Source of the DNA: an uncultured Pelagibacteraceae bacterium
GTDB taxonomy: Bacteria > Pseudomonadota > Alphaproteobacteria > Pelagibacterales > Pelagibacteraceae
Assembly: GCA_902636025.1 (NCBI GenBank)
Contig: CACPQG010000001.1
Location: 371,636-435,635 of the forward strand
Reading direction: 5' to 3'
DNA length: 64,000 bases
Shown here: one piece after another, positions 29,290 through 37,773 of the stretch
How the letters are laid out: each line of letters begins with the position of its first letter
Numbering within the stretch: position 1 is the first letter of the stretch
Made by a program: the position numbers and the translations under genes
The notes under the pieces: generated by a model
Database searches by the model: none
Seen by the model: only the letters and a program-made list of their open reading frames with translations
Told to the model about the DNA's origin: nothing

Positions 29290-29871
29290 ATATTTATCTA
29301 TCACCTTAAACATATCCTTGTATTTAGCATGATGATTAATTCTGTCTAAATACTTTCCATCTTTTAAAAGTAATACCGACGAACTATGATTAATTAAATA
29401 ATTTCCATCCTCATTAAATATTTTTTCTGATAAGACACCCCAGGATTGAGATAATAGAAAAACTTTTTTTGGATCACCAGTTATCCCAAACATTTGGTTT
29501 TCAAATGTGTCTAGATAATTTTTTATTACACTCGGGCTATCTCTCTCAGGATCTATGCTTACAAAGAAAACCTTAAATTTTTTCTTTTTTTGTTCATTTA
29601 AATTTTTAATAACTAAATCTATATTGCTTAACGTCATTGGACATATATCAGGGCAGTTTGTAAAACCAAAAAAAATTGCTGTTAATGGTCCTTCAAAAGA
29701 TTTTTCAGTTATTGTATTATTATTTACATCTTTAAGTGAAAAAGTTGATCCTTTGAATGATGCGACAAGATCTTCCTTCTGATTTTGAATAGATAAAAAA
29801 ACTGGTAGCATTAAAAACAGAAAAATTACCAGACATCCACTTATGATTGCAATTGATGTTTTTATTTTCAT
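29281..29871 (-). CDS. SCO1/SenC copper chaperone for cytochrome oxidase
   Basis: Membrane-anchored thioredoxin-fold protein that delivers copper to the CuA site of cytochrome oxidase subunit II. 196 residues with one N-terminal transmembrane anchor (about 7-27). The copper motif is NCPDICPMT (C-x3-C near 75-79) and the distant His is in YLINHSSSVLLL (near 163). Its position beside the oxidase genes fits. Divergent from the orphan subunit III gene across 36 bp. Confidence 0.92.
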   Translation of the reverse strand: MKIKTSIAIISGCLVIFLFLMLPVFLSIQNQKEDLVASFKGSTFSLKDVNNNTITEKSFEGPLTAIFFGFTNCPDICPMTLSNIDLVIKNLNEQKKKKFKVFFVSIDPERDSPSVIKNYLDTFENQMFGITGDPKKVFLLSQSWGVLSEKIFNEDGNYLINHSSSVLLLKDGKYLDRINHHAKYKDMFKVIDKYLR

Positions 29872-29907
29872 TGTTGATAAATAATTATTATTTATTATAT
29901 AGGATCC

Positions 29908-30588
29908 ATGAGCAATTTTATAAAGAAACTTTTCGGCACACTAACTGAAAAACCTTGGGAGAGTGATAGAGCAAAAATAGATGATGCTCATATAGGTAAG
30001 ACTTTCGACCTTTCAGTTCAGACTTCTGCTGTAATAATTATCTTTGGTATTGCAACTGTTTTGTTTAGCTTAATATTTACAGGTTACATTTATTCTATCC
30101 CACCTGAACAAGACACTAGATATCTTTTAAAACCAAACTTTCTTTGGATAAACACTTTTGTACTTTTTGTTATTGCTTACTTTTTTTCAAAAATAACTAG
30201 CGATTTAAAGCAAAAAGAAACTATGAGAATAAAAAGAAACATAATCTTAGTTGGTGGCCTAAGTTATTTGTTTTTATTTGGGCAATTGTATTTTTGGGTG
30301 CAATTAATGCAAAGTGGAAACTATGTTTCAACTAATTCATATTTCTCATCATTTTATATTTTCACTGCGCTTCATGGAATGCACTTGCTTGGAGGATTAT
30401 TTTTTTGGGGTAGGGTAGCTGGTAGAATTTTAAAAATGGAGCAGAATAAAATTTTAGATGAGGAAAATAATATCTCTGCGTTATCAATGTACTGGATGTT
30501 TTTATTAGTAGTTTGGTTAGCTTTCTTTTTAATGATTTATATTTTTAATGATTCATTTATTGCTTGGTGCAAAACACTTATTTCTTAA
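29908..30588 (+). CDS. Orphan heme-copper oxidase subunit III-like protein
   Basis: 226 residues, five predicted helices. SFYIFTALHGMHLLGGLFFWG (about residues 149-169) is the subunit III signature, and an acidic residue follows an N-terminal soluble stretch. It is a second subunit III in the same locus, since a complete coxC lies at 33594-34307. NorE-type or assembly-related paralogues are alternatives. It is flanked by sco1 and a convergent 64-residue gene, not part of the coxBAC transcript. Confidence 0.8.
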   Translation: MSNFIKKLFGTLTEKPWESDRAKIDDAHIGKTFDLSVQTSAVIIIFGIATVLFSLIFTGYIYSIPPEQDTRYLLKPNFLWINTFVLFVIAYFFSKITSDLKQKETMRIKRNIILVGGLSYLFLFGQLYFWVQLMQSGNYVSTNSYFSSFYIFTALHGMHLLGGLFFWGRVAGRILKMEQNKILDEENNISALSMYWMFLLVVWLAFFLMIYIFNDSFIAWCKTLIS

Positions 30589-30779
30589 TCAAGAAAAAGC
30601 ACAAGTATTGACCCTACAACCGCGATAACAGCTAACAATATTTTTACTGACTTTAAATATTTCTTTGTTTCTGGTTTTGTTTCTCCTTTTGAGAACGCCC
30701 CAGCCCCGAAGGATATGACAACATAAAATAATAAGACCAAAATGAGTAAGACTACAAGAATTCCAAATTTACCGAGCAT
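30585..30779 (-). CDS. Small two-helix membrane protein of unknown function
   Basis: 64 residues: a hydrophobic helix (about 5-27), a polar loop SKGETKPETKKYLKS, and a second helix (about 44-63). I do not recognise a family; it lacks the features of SecG. It lies between the orphan subunit III and coxB, on the opposite strand, its stop overlapping the former by 4 bp. Hydrophobic two-helix layout and retention in a compact locus argue that it is real, possibly an oxidase accessory peptide, but that is inference. Confidence 0.55.
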   Translation of the reverse strand: MLGKFGILVVLLILVLLFYVVISFGAGAFSKGETKPETKKYLKSVKILLAVIAVVGSILVLFLD

Positions 30780-30815
30780 AATTCAATGTATATATAAGTT
30801 TATTTTCTTTAATTT

Positions 30816-30832
30816 TATGACATTTTGTCATA
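30816..30832. promoter_or_regulatory. Palindromic operator candidate upstream of coxB
   Basis: TATGACA-TTT-TGTCATA, a perfect 7-bp inverted repeat with a three-base centre. Its right arm contains the TTGTCA that serves as -35 of the coxB promoter candidate. A dimeric regulator bound here would cover the -35. The regulator is not identifiable from the sequence. Confidence 0.5.
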
Positions 30833-30853
30833 GGTATTTATACTATTAATAAT
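30825..30853 (+). promoter_or_regulatory. Sigma-70-type promoter candidate for the cox operon
   Basis: TTGTCA (30825-30830), a 17-base spacer and AATAAT (30848-30853): five of six matches at each hexamer. Transcription would start near 30860, leaving a leader of only about eight bases before the coxB ATG at 30868. No Shine-Dalgarno is seen in that leader. Confidence 0.55.
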
Positions 30854-30867
30854 CTATATAAATAGCC

Positions 30868-31740
30868 ATGCACGCAGGTATAATATTTTTTTTAGTGATT
30901 TTAGGTTCAATACTTTTCCATATTTTTACACCTTGGTATTGGACTGATATTGCATCAAACTGGAAAGGAATGGACGATACTATAACTCTCACCTTTTGGG
31001 TAGGTGGAGGAGTATTTGTAGCTGTTTGTCTTTTCATGATTTATTGCGTTTTTAAGTATTCTTATAAAGAAGATAGAAAAGCAGAGTATAAACCTGAAGA
31101 TAAAAAATTAGAAAAAATTTTAACAGTAGCCACTACACTTGGAGTTGCAGCTCTACTAGCTCCAGGATTAATAATTTGGAACCAATATGTAAACGTTCCA
31201 AAAAACTCAATTGAGATAGATGTCATGGCATGGCAATGGGGCTGGCAATATAGACTGCCTGGTAATGATGGAAAACTCGGCACTACAAAAGTTGTAAATA
31301 TAAATGACGATAACCCATTTGGTATCAATCTAGACGATCCTTACGGGAGAGACGATGTAATGGTGCAAAGTGATATAATTAATTTAGAAAATAATAGACC
31401 AGTAAAAATTTTATTAAGATCTGTAGATGTGCTTCATAATTGGTATGTGCCTCAATTTAGAGCAAAGATGGATGCTGTGCCTGGAGTTGTAACATATTAT
31501 TGGTTTGAGCCTAACAAAGTGGGCGAGTATGAAGTTTTATGTGCTGAATATTGCGGCGTCGGTCATTATGCAATGAGAGGTGGGGTAGAGGTGCAAGATC
31601 CTAATAGTTACCAAGAATGGTTGGGAGAACAAGAAACCTTCTCAGACCTTTTAGCTAAGCAAAACAAGGAAATTGAGACAAAAAAGGTCGCAAAAAATAA
31701 TTCAAATATTGAAAAAGTTATATATAAAGAGGAAAAATAA
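30868..31740 (+). CDS. coxB: Cytochrome c oxidase subunit II
   Basis: Carries the CuA centre that accepts electrons from cytochrome c. 290 residues. Three hydrophobic segments near the N-terminus, then the periplasmic cupredoxin domain with WQWGWQYRLP (about 125), DVLHNWYVPQF (CuA His) and CAEYCGVGHYAM (about 226-237), giving the Cys, Glu, Cys, His and Met ligands. It lacks a fused cytochrome c domain, so it is an aa3-type subunit. First gene of the cox operon, with coxA 2 bp downstream. Confidence 0.95.
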   Translation: MHAGIIFFLVILGSILFHIFTPWYWTDIASNWKGMDDTITLTFWVGGGVFVAVCLFMIYCVFKYSYKEDRKAEYKPEDKKLEKILTVATTLGVAALLAPGLIIWNQYVNVPKNSIEIDVMAWQWGWQYRLPGNDGKLGTTKVVNINDDNPFGINLDDPYGRDDVMVQSDIINLENNRPVKILLRSVDVLHNWYVPQFRAKMDAVPGVVTYYWFEPNKVGEYEVLCAEYCGVGHYAMRGGVEVQDPNSYQEWLGEQETFSDLLAKQNKEIETKKVAKNNSNIEKVIYKEEK

Positions 31741-31742
31741 TT

Positions 31743-33578
31743 ATGTCTGACGAATACGAAAATAAATCTGGTTATCAAGCACAATCATCAGAAGCACTTA
31801 CAGGTTCTGCGGGTTCAACTCCAGATATGGACTATGTAAGACCGGCTGAGTTACCAGAACAAGATTTATACCACGGTCATACTTTTTTAACTAAATGGGT
31901 TTTTTGTCAGGATGCAAAAGTAATTGGAGTACAATATTTTTTAACTGCTGTGTTTACTGGAATTGTGGGTTTAATTTTATCTTGGTTAATGAGATTACAA
32001 TTAGGTTTTCCAGGGCTAGCAGGATTTATAACTGCCGAACACTATTATCAGTTTGTAACAATGCATGGAATGATAATGGTAGTTTATTTTTTAACTGCCT
32101 TGTTTTTAGGAGGCTTTGGAAATTATTTAATACCGTTGATGGTTGGTGCAAGAGATATGGTTTTTCCATATGTTAACATGTTAAGTTTTTGGATGTTCTT
32201 TGTTGCGGTAGCTATTTTAATGGCAAGTTTCTTTGTACCAGGTGGTCCAACTGGAGCAGGCTGGACACTATATCCTCCACAAACTATTTTAGAGGGTACA
32301 CCAGGTTCAGGAATGGGTATTCTGCTAATGTTGGTCTCTTTGGCTCTTTTTGTAATTGGTTTCACTATGGGTGGACTAAATTACATGATCACTGTCTTAC
32401 AAGCTAGAACAAGAGGTATGACTTTAATGAGAATGCCTCTAACTGTATGGGGAATTTTTACAGCAACTGTTTTAGCGATGTTAGCATTCCCAGCTTTACT
32501 AGTAAGTGCAATAATGATGACACTGGATAAAGTTATTGGAACAAGTTTCTTTATGCCTACAATTTTAAAAGCTGGTGAAGTTTTGGAATATGGTGGAGGA
32601 AGTCCAATTTTATTTCAACATTTATTTTGGTTTTTTGGTCACCCAGAAGTTTATATTGTGGCATTGCCTGCTTTTGGTATCGTTTCAGATTTAATTTCAG
32701 TTCATGCGAGAAAAAATATATTTGGATATAGAATGATGGTTTGGGCAATTGTTGGAATTGGTGCTTTAAGCTTTTTCGTTTGGGCGCATCATATGTATGT
32801 AAGTGGGATGAACCCATGGTTTGGTTTCTTTTTTGCTACCACAACACTTATAATAGCAGTACCAACCGCTATGAAAGTTTATAACTGGATTTTGACATTG
32901 TGGAGAGGAAACATAAGAATTAATACAGTAATGCTTTGGTGTTTAGGATTTATAGTAACATTTGTTAATGGAGGTATAACTGGTATATTTTTAGGAAATG
33001 TTTCCGTTGATGTTCCATTATCAGACACTTATTTCGTTGTAGCTCATTTCCATATGGTAATGGGTATAGCCCCGGTTATGGTTATCATGGGAGCGGTATA
33101 TCATTGGTTTCCATTAATAACTGGAAGATTATTAAATGAGACTTTAGGTAAATGGCACTTTTGGGCAACATTCTTAGGCGCTTATTCGATATATTTCCCA
33201 ATGCATTATCTAGGATTTATAGGGGTTCCAAGAAGGTATTATGAAATGTATGACAGTCCGTATATGACTTCAGCTGTAGGAATGAATGAATTTATTAGTT
33301 TAGCTGCTTTCTTAGTAGGTGCAGCACAATTTATTTTGATCTTCAATATAATTAAAACTTTAAAGACTGGAAAACCAGCTCCTAAAAATCCATGGAAAGC
33401 AAATTCTTTAGAGTGGCATACTTCAACACAGCCACCTGAACATGGAAATTTTGGTGAAAGATTGCCTGTGGTTCACAGATGGCCGTATGATTTCAGTGTG
33501 CCTGGGGCTAAAGATGACTTTATACCTCAAACTACTCCTCCAAGTGAAGTGGTACATACTAAAGTGGAGAAAACATAA
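31743..33578 (+). CDS. coxA: Cytochrome c oxidase subunit I
   Basis: Catalytic subunit with heme a and the heme a3-CuB site, reducing O2 and pumping protons. 611 residues, twelve or more helices. Key motifs are TMHGMIMVVYF (heme a His), GHPEVYIVALPAFG (CuB His, cross-linked Tyr and the D-channel Glu of A1-type oxidases), WAHHMYVSGM (two CuB His) and VVAHFHMVMG (heme ligands). The A1-type Glu marks it as a mitochondrial-like oxidase. Confidence 0.98.
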   Translation: MSDEYENKSGYQAQSSEALTGSAGSTPDMDYVRPAELPEQDLYHGHTFLTKWVFCQDAKVIGVQYFLTAVFTGIVGLILSWLMRLQLGFPGLAGFITAEHYYQFVTMHGMIMVVYFLTALFLGGFGNYLIPLMVGARDMVFPYVNMLSFWMFFVAVAILMASFFVPGGPTGAGWTLYPPQTILEGTPGSGMGILLMLVSLALFVIGFTMGGLNYMITVLQARTRGMTLMRMPLTVWGIFTATVLAMLAFPALLVSAIMMTLDKVIGTSFFMPTILKAGEVLEYGGGSPILFQHLFWFFGHPEVYIVALPAFGIVSDLISVHARKNIFGYRMMVWAIVGIGALSFFVWAHHMYVSGMNPWFGFFFATTTLIIAVPTAMKVYNWILTLWRGNIRINTVMLWCLGFIVTFVNGGITGIFLGNVSVDVPLSDTYFVVAHFHMVMGIAPVMVIMGAVYHWFPLITGRLLNETLGKWHFWATFLGAYSIYFPMHYLGFIGVPRRYYEMYDSPYMTSAVGMNEFISLAAFLVGAAQFILIFNIIKTLKTGKPAPKNPWKANSLEWHTSTQPPEHGNFGERLPVVHRWPYDFSVPGAKDDFIPQTTPPSEVVHTKVEKT

Positions 33579-33593
33579 TCAAAGATTTATAAA

Positions 33594-34307
33594 ATGTCAG
33601 ATCCTAAAATAGATGGCTTTGAATTAAAACCAGGTTTTAGAGGTATGGCATCTGATACTGGCTCAGACCAGACAATGTTCAAAGGTGTTCATTGGGGTAA
33701 AGCAATGATGTGGATATTCCTTCTGAGCGATACATTTGTATTTAGTTGTTTTTTAATTGCATATATGAAAGGAAGAGGTTCAACTCCAGTCGAATGGCCA
33801 AATCCAAGTGAAGTATTTGCATTAGAAGCATTTGGTGTGCCAGTTCCTTTATTACTGATCGCACTTATGACATTCGTTTTAATTACTAGTAGTGGGACAA
33901 TGGCTCTAGCAGTTAAGTATGGATACGAGAAAAACAGAAAAATGTGCGGCTGGCTTGTTCTTGCAACTGCTATTGGTGGACTGACATTTGTAGGTATGCA
34001 AGCATATGAATGGTCAAAACTTATTCATGAAGGTGTAAGACCTTGGGAAAATCCATTTGGAGCTGCACAGTTTGGTTCTTTCTTTTTTATGATAACTGGT
34101 TTTCACGGCACCCACGTATCAATTGGTGTAATTTTCTTGTTTATATATGCATACAAGGTATTTGCAGGTCATTACGAGAATGGTGGTAAAAGAGGTTGGT
34201 TTACAACTATGAAAGGAGATTATGTTGAAATAGAAATTCTAGGTTTATATTGGCACTTTGTTGATTTAGTCTGGGTTTTTATTTTTGCATTTTTCTACTT
34301 ATGGTAA
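33594..34307 (+). CDS. coxC: Cytochrome c oxidase subunit III
   Basis: Seven-helix-family subunit that stabilises the oxidase core. 237 residues. FFFMITGFHGTHVSIGVIFLF (about 162-182) is the subunit signature, and the C-terminal IEILGLYWHFVDLVWVFIF (about 214-232) is the conserved end. It follows coxA by 15 bp with no ctaG or ctaB between, so the gene order differs from that of many alphaproteobacteria, where these lie between coxA and coxC. Confidence 0.93.
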   Translation: MSDPKIDGFELKPGFRGMASDTGSDQTMFKGVHWGKAMMWIFLLSDTFVFSCFLIAYMKGRGSTPVEWPNPSEVFALEAFGVPVPLLLIALMTFVLITSSGTMALAVKYGYEKNRKMCGWLVLATAIGGLTFVGMQAYEWSKLIHEGVRPWENPFGAAQFGSFFFMITGFHGTHVSIGVIFLFIYAYKVFAGHYENGGKRGWFTTMKGDYVEIEILGLYWHFVDLVWVFIFAFFYLW

Positions 34308-34318
34308 AATAATTTTAT

Positions 34319-34678
34319 ATGGACGATACAAATCAAATAAACGAAAAAGATAAGAAACCCATAGAGTCAACGCATAAAATAGGTATTTATTTATGGATCT
34401 GGGGTCTACTTTTTGTACTAAGTTTTTTCTCTTATATGGTTGACTGGTATCAGTTTCAAGGAATGTTGAGATGGTCTTTGATTTTATTTTTTATGTTTGC
34501 AAAAGCCGGACTAATAATGGCATTCTTTATGCATCTATTTTGGGAAAGATATGCGTTAGTTAACGTATTATTATGGCCGATGACCGCAATAGCCTGTTTT
34601 GTATTTTTAATGGCTGCAGAATTTGAATATACTTTATTTTCAAGAATGTTTTATTTCTTTGTTGGAGGAGGTGCGTAA
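34319..34678 (+). CDS. coxD: Cytochrome c oxidase subunit IV (prokaryotic type)
   Basis: 119 residues with three membrane helices, matching the COX4_pro family of small oxidase subunits. The typical central piece MFAKAGLIMAFFMHLFWER lies near residues 59-77. The role is structural, within the inner-membrane oxidase complex. It follows coxC by 11 bp. Confidence 0.82.
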   Translation: MDDTNQINEKDKKPIESTHKIGIYLWIWGLLFVLSFFSYMVDWYQFQGMLRWSLILFFMFAKAGLIMAFFMHLFWERYALVNVLLWPMTAIACFVFLMAAEFEYTLFSRMFYFFVGGGA

Positions 34679-34682
34679 TTAT

Positions 34683-34946
34683 ATGGATGGTTATACAATC
34701 TTAGCAGGATTATTAATATTTTTTGGTTTTTTTATCTACATCACATGGTTTGGATATTCTGTAAAAGTCGAAAACGAAAAAGAAGAGGGACCAAATATTA
34801 AACTTAACCCGTATGATCAGCTTCCATTGCACAGAAAAATAATAGATAAAAAAAATAATAAAGTTGGAATTTTTGATTTAGGAAACCACATCCTTATTAT
34901 TGGTCTTATTTTAATAGTAATTTTTGTATCACTTAATGTCGACTAA
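34683..34946 (+). CDS. Unknown two-helix membrane protein in the cox operon
   Basis: 87 residues from the ATG at 34683, which has GGAGGAGG (ending about 12 bases upstream) as ribosome binding site inside the coxD end; the in-frame ATG at 34623 would make a frame largely overlapping coxD and is rejected. A helix near the N-terminus (about 5-24), a charged loop with LNPYDQLPLHRKI, and a second helix (about 66-84). I do not recognise it. Its place between coxD and ctaB suggests an oxidase assembly or accessory subunit. Confidence 0.6.
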   Translation: MDGYTILAGLLIFFGFFIYITWFGYSVKVENEKEEGPNIKLNPYDQLPLHRKIIDKKNNKVGIFDLGNHILIIGLILIVIFVSLNVD

Positions 34947-34948
34947 AA

Positions 34949-35860
34949 GTGAGTACAAATATTTTAAAAAAAAAATCTGTTTCATTTAACTTTTCATCTT
35001 ATTTAAAATCTCTAATTTTATTAATGAAGCCAAGGGTAATGTCTTTGGTTATATTCACTTGCGCAGTTGGATTATTGGTATCACCGGTTAAGGTAGAATT
35101 ATTTGACGCTATGATAAGTATTTTTTTCGTTGCTGTTGGAGCTGGCGCAGCGGGTACATTAAACATGTGGTATGAGGCAGATCTCGATAAATTAATGTCT
35201 AGAACATGTTTAAGACCAATTCCAACAGGTAAAATTGAAAAAAAGGATGCATTATTGTTTGGTGTTGCACTATCATTTATTTCAGTTTTTGGTTTGTATT
35301 ATTTTTCAAATTTAATATCTGCATCTTTATTGCTTTTAACGATAGTTTTTTACGTTTTTGTTTACACTGTTTGGTTAAAAAGAAAAACTCCGCAAAATAT
35401 TGTAATTGGTGGAGCTTCTGGCGCCTTACCCCCTGTAATAGGTTGGACAATTGCAACAAATTCACTAACATTTGAACCAATTACATTATTTTTAATTATA
35501 TTTTATTGGACGCCGTCGCACTTTTGGGCATTAAGTTTGTATAAAGCTAAAGATTACGAAAAGGCAAAAATCCCAATGCTTCCAAATACTAATGGAGTAG
35601 AGGAAACTAAAAAGAAAATCTTTATTTATTCACTTTTTATGCTTCCGGTAATAATTTTACCTTATTATATTGGCTTTAGTGGAAAATTATTCTTGATAGC
35701 ATCATTAGTTTTAACAATTTATTATAATTATATTTGTTATGATCTTCTTAAATTTAAAAAGAATAAATTTGAGGTAAAAAAGGCAAAAAAAGTTTTCTCT
35801 TATTCAATATTTTATTTGTTTTTAATATTTGTTTTATTTTTGATAGATAAATTAATCTAA
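34949..35860 (+). CDS. ctaB: Protoheme IX farnesyltransferase (heme O synthase)
   Basis: Converts heme b to heme o, the precursor of the heme a used by the oxidase. 303 residues, UbiA-superfamily membrane protein. It starts with GTG at 34949, 2 bp after the previous stop. The first Asp-rich motif, NMWYEADLDKLMSRTCLRPIPTG, lies about 72-94, and WTPSHFWALSLYKAKDYEKAKIPMLP about 190-215 is the second. Co-transcription with coxABCD is logical since the product feeds subunit I. Confidence 0.95.
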   Translation: MSTNILKKKSVSFNFSSYLKSLILLMKPRVMSLVIFTCAVGLLVSPVKVELFDAMISIFFVAVGAGAAGTLNMWYEADLDKLMSRTCLRPIPTGKIEKKDALLFGVALSFISVFGLYYFSNLISASLLLLTIVFYVFVYTVWLKRKTPQNIVIGGASGALPPVIGWTIATNSLTFEPITLFLIIFYWTPSHFWALSLYKAKDYEKAKIPMLPNTNGVEETKKKIFIYSLFMLPVIILPYYIGFSGKLFLIASLVLTIYYNYICYDLLKFKKNKFEVKKAKKVFSYSIFYLFLIFVLFLIDKLI

Positions 35861-35890
35861 TTAAAAAACTACACTTAATATCATAGGAAA

Positions 35891-35906
35891 ATCAGATTTA
35901 TCTGAT
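35891..35906. promoter_or_regulatory. Palindrome in the thrC promoter region
   Basis: ATCAGAT-TT-ATCTGAT, a perfect 7-bp inverted repeat, ending where a -10-like TATAAA (35906-35911) begins. The thrC ATG is at 35918, so any transcript from this -10 would be almost leaderless. It is not followed by a T-run on the plus strand, so an operator is more likely than a terminator. No matching -35 is evident. Confidence 0.4.
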
Positions 35907-35917
35907 ATAAAAAAATC

Positions 35918-37291
35918 ATGGAATATTTAAGTACTAGAAATGATAAGATTAGTGAGAAATTTGAGCATATATTTATTAAAGGACTCTCTGATGACGGCGG
36001 TTTATTTCTGCCAAAACAAATTAAAAAATTATCTGATAAAGAATTTTTAAATCTTAGAAATTTATCATATGTTGATTTGGCTACAGAAATCATTTCTAGA
36101 TTCACTGGTGATTTTTGCTCTAATGAAAAACTGCACCAAATTGTTAAAAAATCGTATTCTACATTTAACGAGCACAATGTAGTTAAAATTAAAAAAGTAG
36201 AGGATTTACATGTACTAGAGCTTTTTCACGGTCCTACGCTAGCTTTCAAAGATGTTGCAATGCAACTTATTGGAAATTTTTATGAATATTACTTAAGCAA
36301 GAATACTAAAAAAATAAATATCATTGTTGCAACCTCAGGTGATACAGGAGCAGCCGCGATAGATGCAGTCAAAGGAAAAAAAAACATAAATATTTTTGTT
36401 TTACATCCAAACAATCGTATATCACCAGTCCAGAGAATGTTAATGACTACAAATCCATCAAAAAACGTATTTAATATCGCTGTTGAGGGAAACTTTGACG
36501 ACTGCCAAAAACTTGTTAAAGAAATGTTTTCTGACAATGAGTTTTCTAAATCTATAAACATGTCAGGTGTAAATTCAATTAATTGGGCCAGAATAGTTGC
36601 ACAAACAGTCTATTATTTTTTTTGCTATTTTAAATTAGATGTACAAGAAAAAATTTCATTTTCTGTTCCTACTGGAAATTTTGGAGATGTTTACGCTGGA
36701 TATCTGGCTAAGAAAATGGGCCTTCCCATAGATAAGTTGTTAGTAGCAACAAATGAAAATGATATTCTTCACAGAGCAATATCAAAAGGTGATTATAAAG
36801 CAAGTAAGGTTCAAGAGACAATTTCTCCAAGTATGGATATTCAGGTTGCAAGTAATTTTGAGAGATTATTATTTGATATTTATAATGAGGATTCAAACAA
36901 AGTTGTGGAAATAATGAATAATATTAAAAGCAATAAATTCAACTTAGATCAAAGTTCATTAAAAAAAATACAAAACGATTTTATTTCTGAAAGTCTTAAT
37001 GAAAAAGAAATCTTAGATACAATTAAGAATATATATAAAAATAGTGGTATTGTAATTGATCCTCATACTGCTATAGGAGCTGGGGCAGTTAAAAAGCATA
37101 ACGGGAAAAATTACGTTGTTTTAGCAACTGCACATCCAAGTAAATTTCCTGATGCTATTTTCAAAGCAATTGGTAAAAAAGAGGAATTACCAAGTCATCT
37201 TAAGAGCATATTAAATCAAAAAGAACAATATGTAGTATTTAAAAACAATATACAGAATTTGAAATCCTATATAAAAAAAAATTCTGCATGA
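35918..37291 (+). CDS. thrC: Threonine synthase
   Basis: PLP enzyme converting O-phosphohomoserine to threonine. 457 residues, the fungal/proteobacterial long type. It begins YLSTRND and has the PLP Lys in GPTLAFKDVAMQ (about 103-114) and the phosphate-binding loop VATSGDTGAAAI (about 138). The segment SVPTGNFGDVYAGYLAKKMG (about 248) is typical. Homoserine kinase, its substrate supplier, is encoded 1 kb away on the other strand. It overlaps the peroxiredoxin start by 4 bp. Confidence 0.96.
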   Translation: MEYLSTRNDKISEKFEHIFIKGLSDDGGLFLPKQIKKLSDKEFLNLRNLSYVDLATEIISRFTGDFCSNEKLHQIVKKSYSTFNEHNVVKIKKVEDLHVLELFHGPTLAFKDVAMQLIGNFYEYYLSKNTKKINIIVATSGDTGAAAIDAVKGKKNINIFVLHPNNRISPVQRMLMTTNPSKNVFNIAVEGNFDDCQKLVKEMFSDNEFSKSINMSGVNSINWARIVAQTVYYFFCYFKLDVQEKISFSVPTGNFGDVYAGYLAKKMGLPIDKLLVATNENDILHRAISKGDYKASKVQETISPSMDIQVASNFERLLFDIYNEDSNKVVEIMNNIKSNKFNLDQSSLKKIQNDFISESLNEKEILDTIKNIYKNSGIVIDPHTAIGAGAVKKHNGKNYVVLATAHPSKFPDAIFKAIGKKEELPSHLKSILNQKEQYVVFKNNIQNLKSYIKKNSA

Positions 37292-37773
37292 GGTTAAAGA
37301 TTAAAGACAACATTCCTGATGTTAAAGTTTTTCAACTTATAAACAATGAACCAGTGAAAATTAGAATTAAAAAAATGTTTAAAGAAAAAAAATCTATATT
37401 ACTTGGCATGCCTGGTGCTTTTACATCTGTTTGCTCTTCAAAGCATCTTCCAGGATATTTAAATAATATTGATCGATTTAAATCTAAAGGTATCGAATTA
37501 ATAGCTTGTATTGCTGTAAATGATCCTTTTGTAATGAATGCGTGGGGAAAAAAACAAAATGTTCATGAAAATATTTTAATGTTGGGAGATCCTTTCTTAA
37601 CTTTTACAAAATCTATAGGAGCTGAGGTTGATAAATCTGGAAGAGGTCTTGGAATTCGATCAAATAGATATACCATGTTGATTGAAGATAATAAAATTTT
37701 ACAAATCCAAGAAGAAAAAGAAACAGGAATGTGTGAAATCTCGGCAGCAGAAAATTTTCTAAATTTAATTTAG
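37288..37773 (+). CDS. Peroxiredoxin, Prx5-like
   Basis: Thiol peroxidase reducing hydrogen and alkyl peroxides. 161 residues. The peroxidatic Cys lies in MPGAFTSVCSSKH (about residues 40-52; P-x3-T-x2-C). Downstream Arg-containing SGRGLGIRSNRYTML (about 126) is the Prx5 region. Further Cys residues occur in LIACIAVND and TGMCEIS, but no standard resolving Cys is obvious, so a 1-Cys mechanism with an outside thiol is likely. Coupled to thrC; the 3' end overlaps rnhA by 9 bp. Confidence 0.9.
   Translation: MRLKIKDNIPDVKVFQLINNEPVKIRIKKMFKEKKSILLGMPGAFTSVCSSKHLPGYLNNIDRFKSKGIELIACIAVNDPFVMNAWGKKQNVHENILMLGDPFLTFTKSIGAEVDKSGRGLGIRSNRYTMLIEDNKILQIQEEKETGMCEISAAENFLNLI

Noticed and set aside
34623-34682. 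Upstream in-frame start for the 87-residue cox-operon protein
   Set aside because: It would lie within coxD; the ATG at 34683 has a purine-rich Shine-Dalgarno-like stretch and gives a hydrophobic N-terminus.
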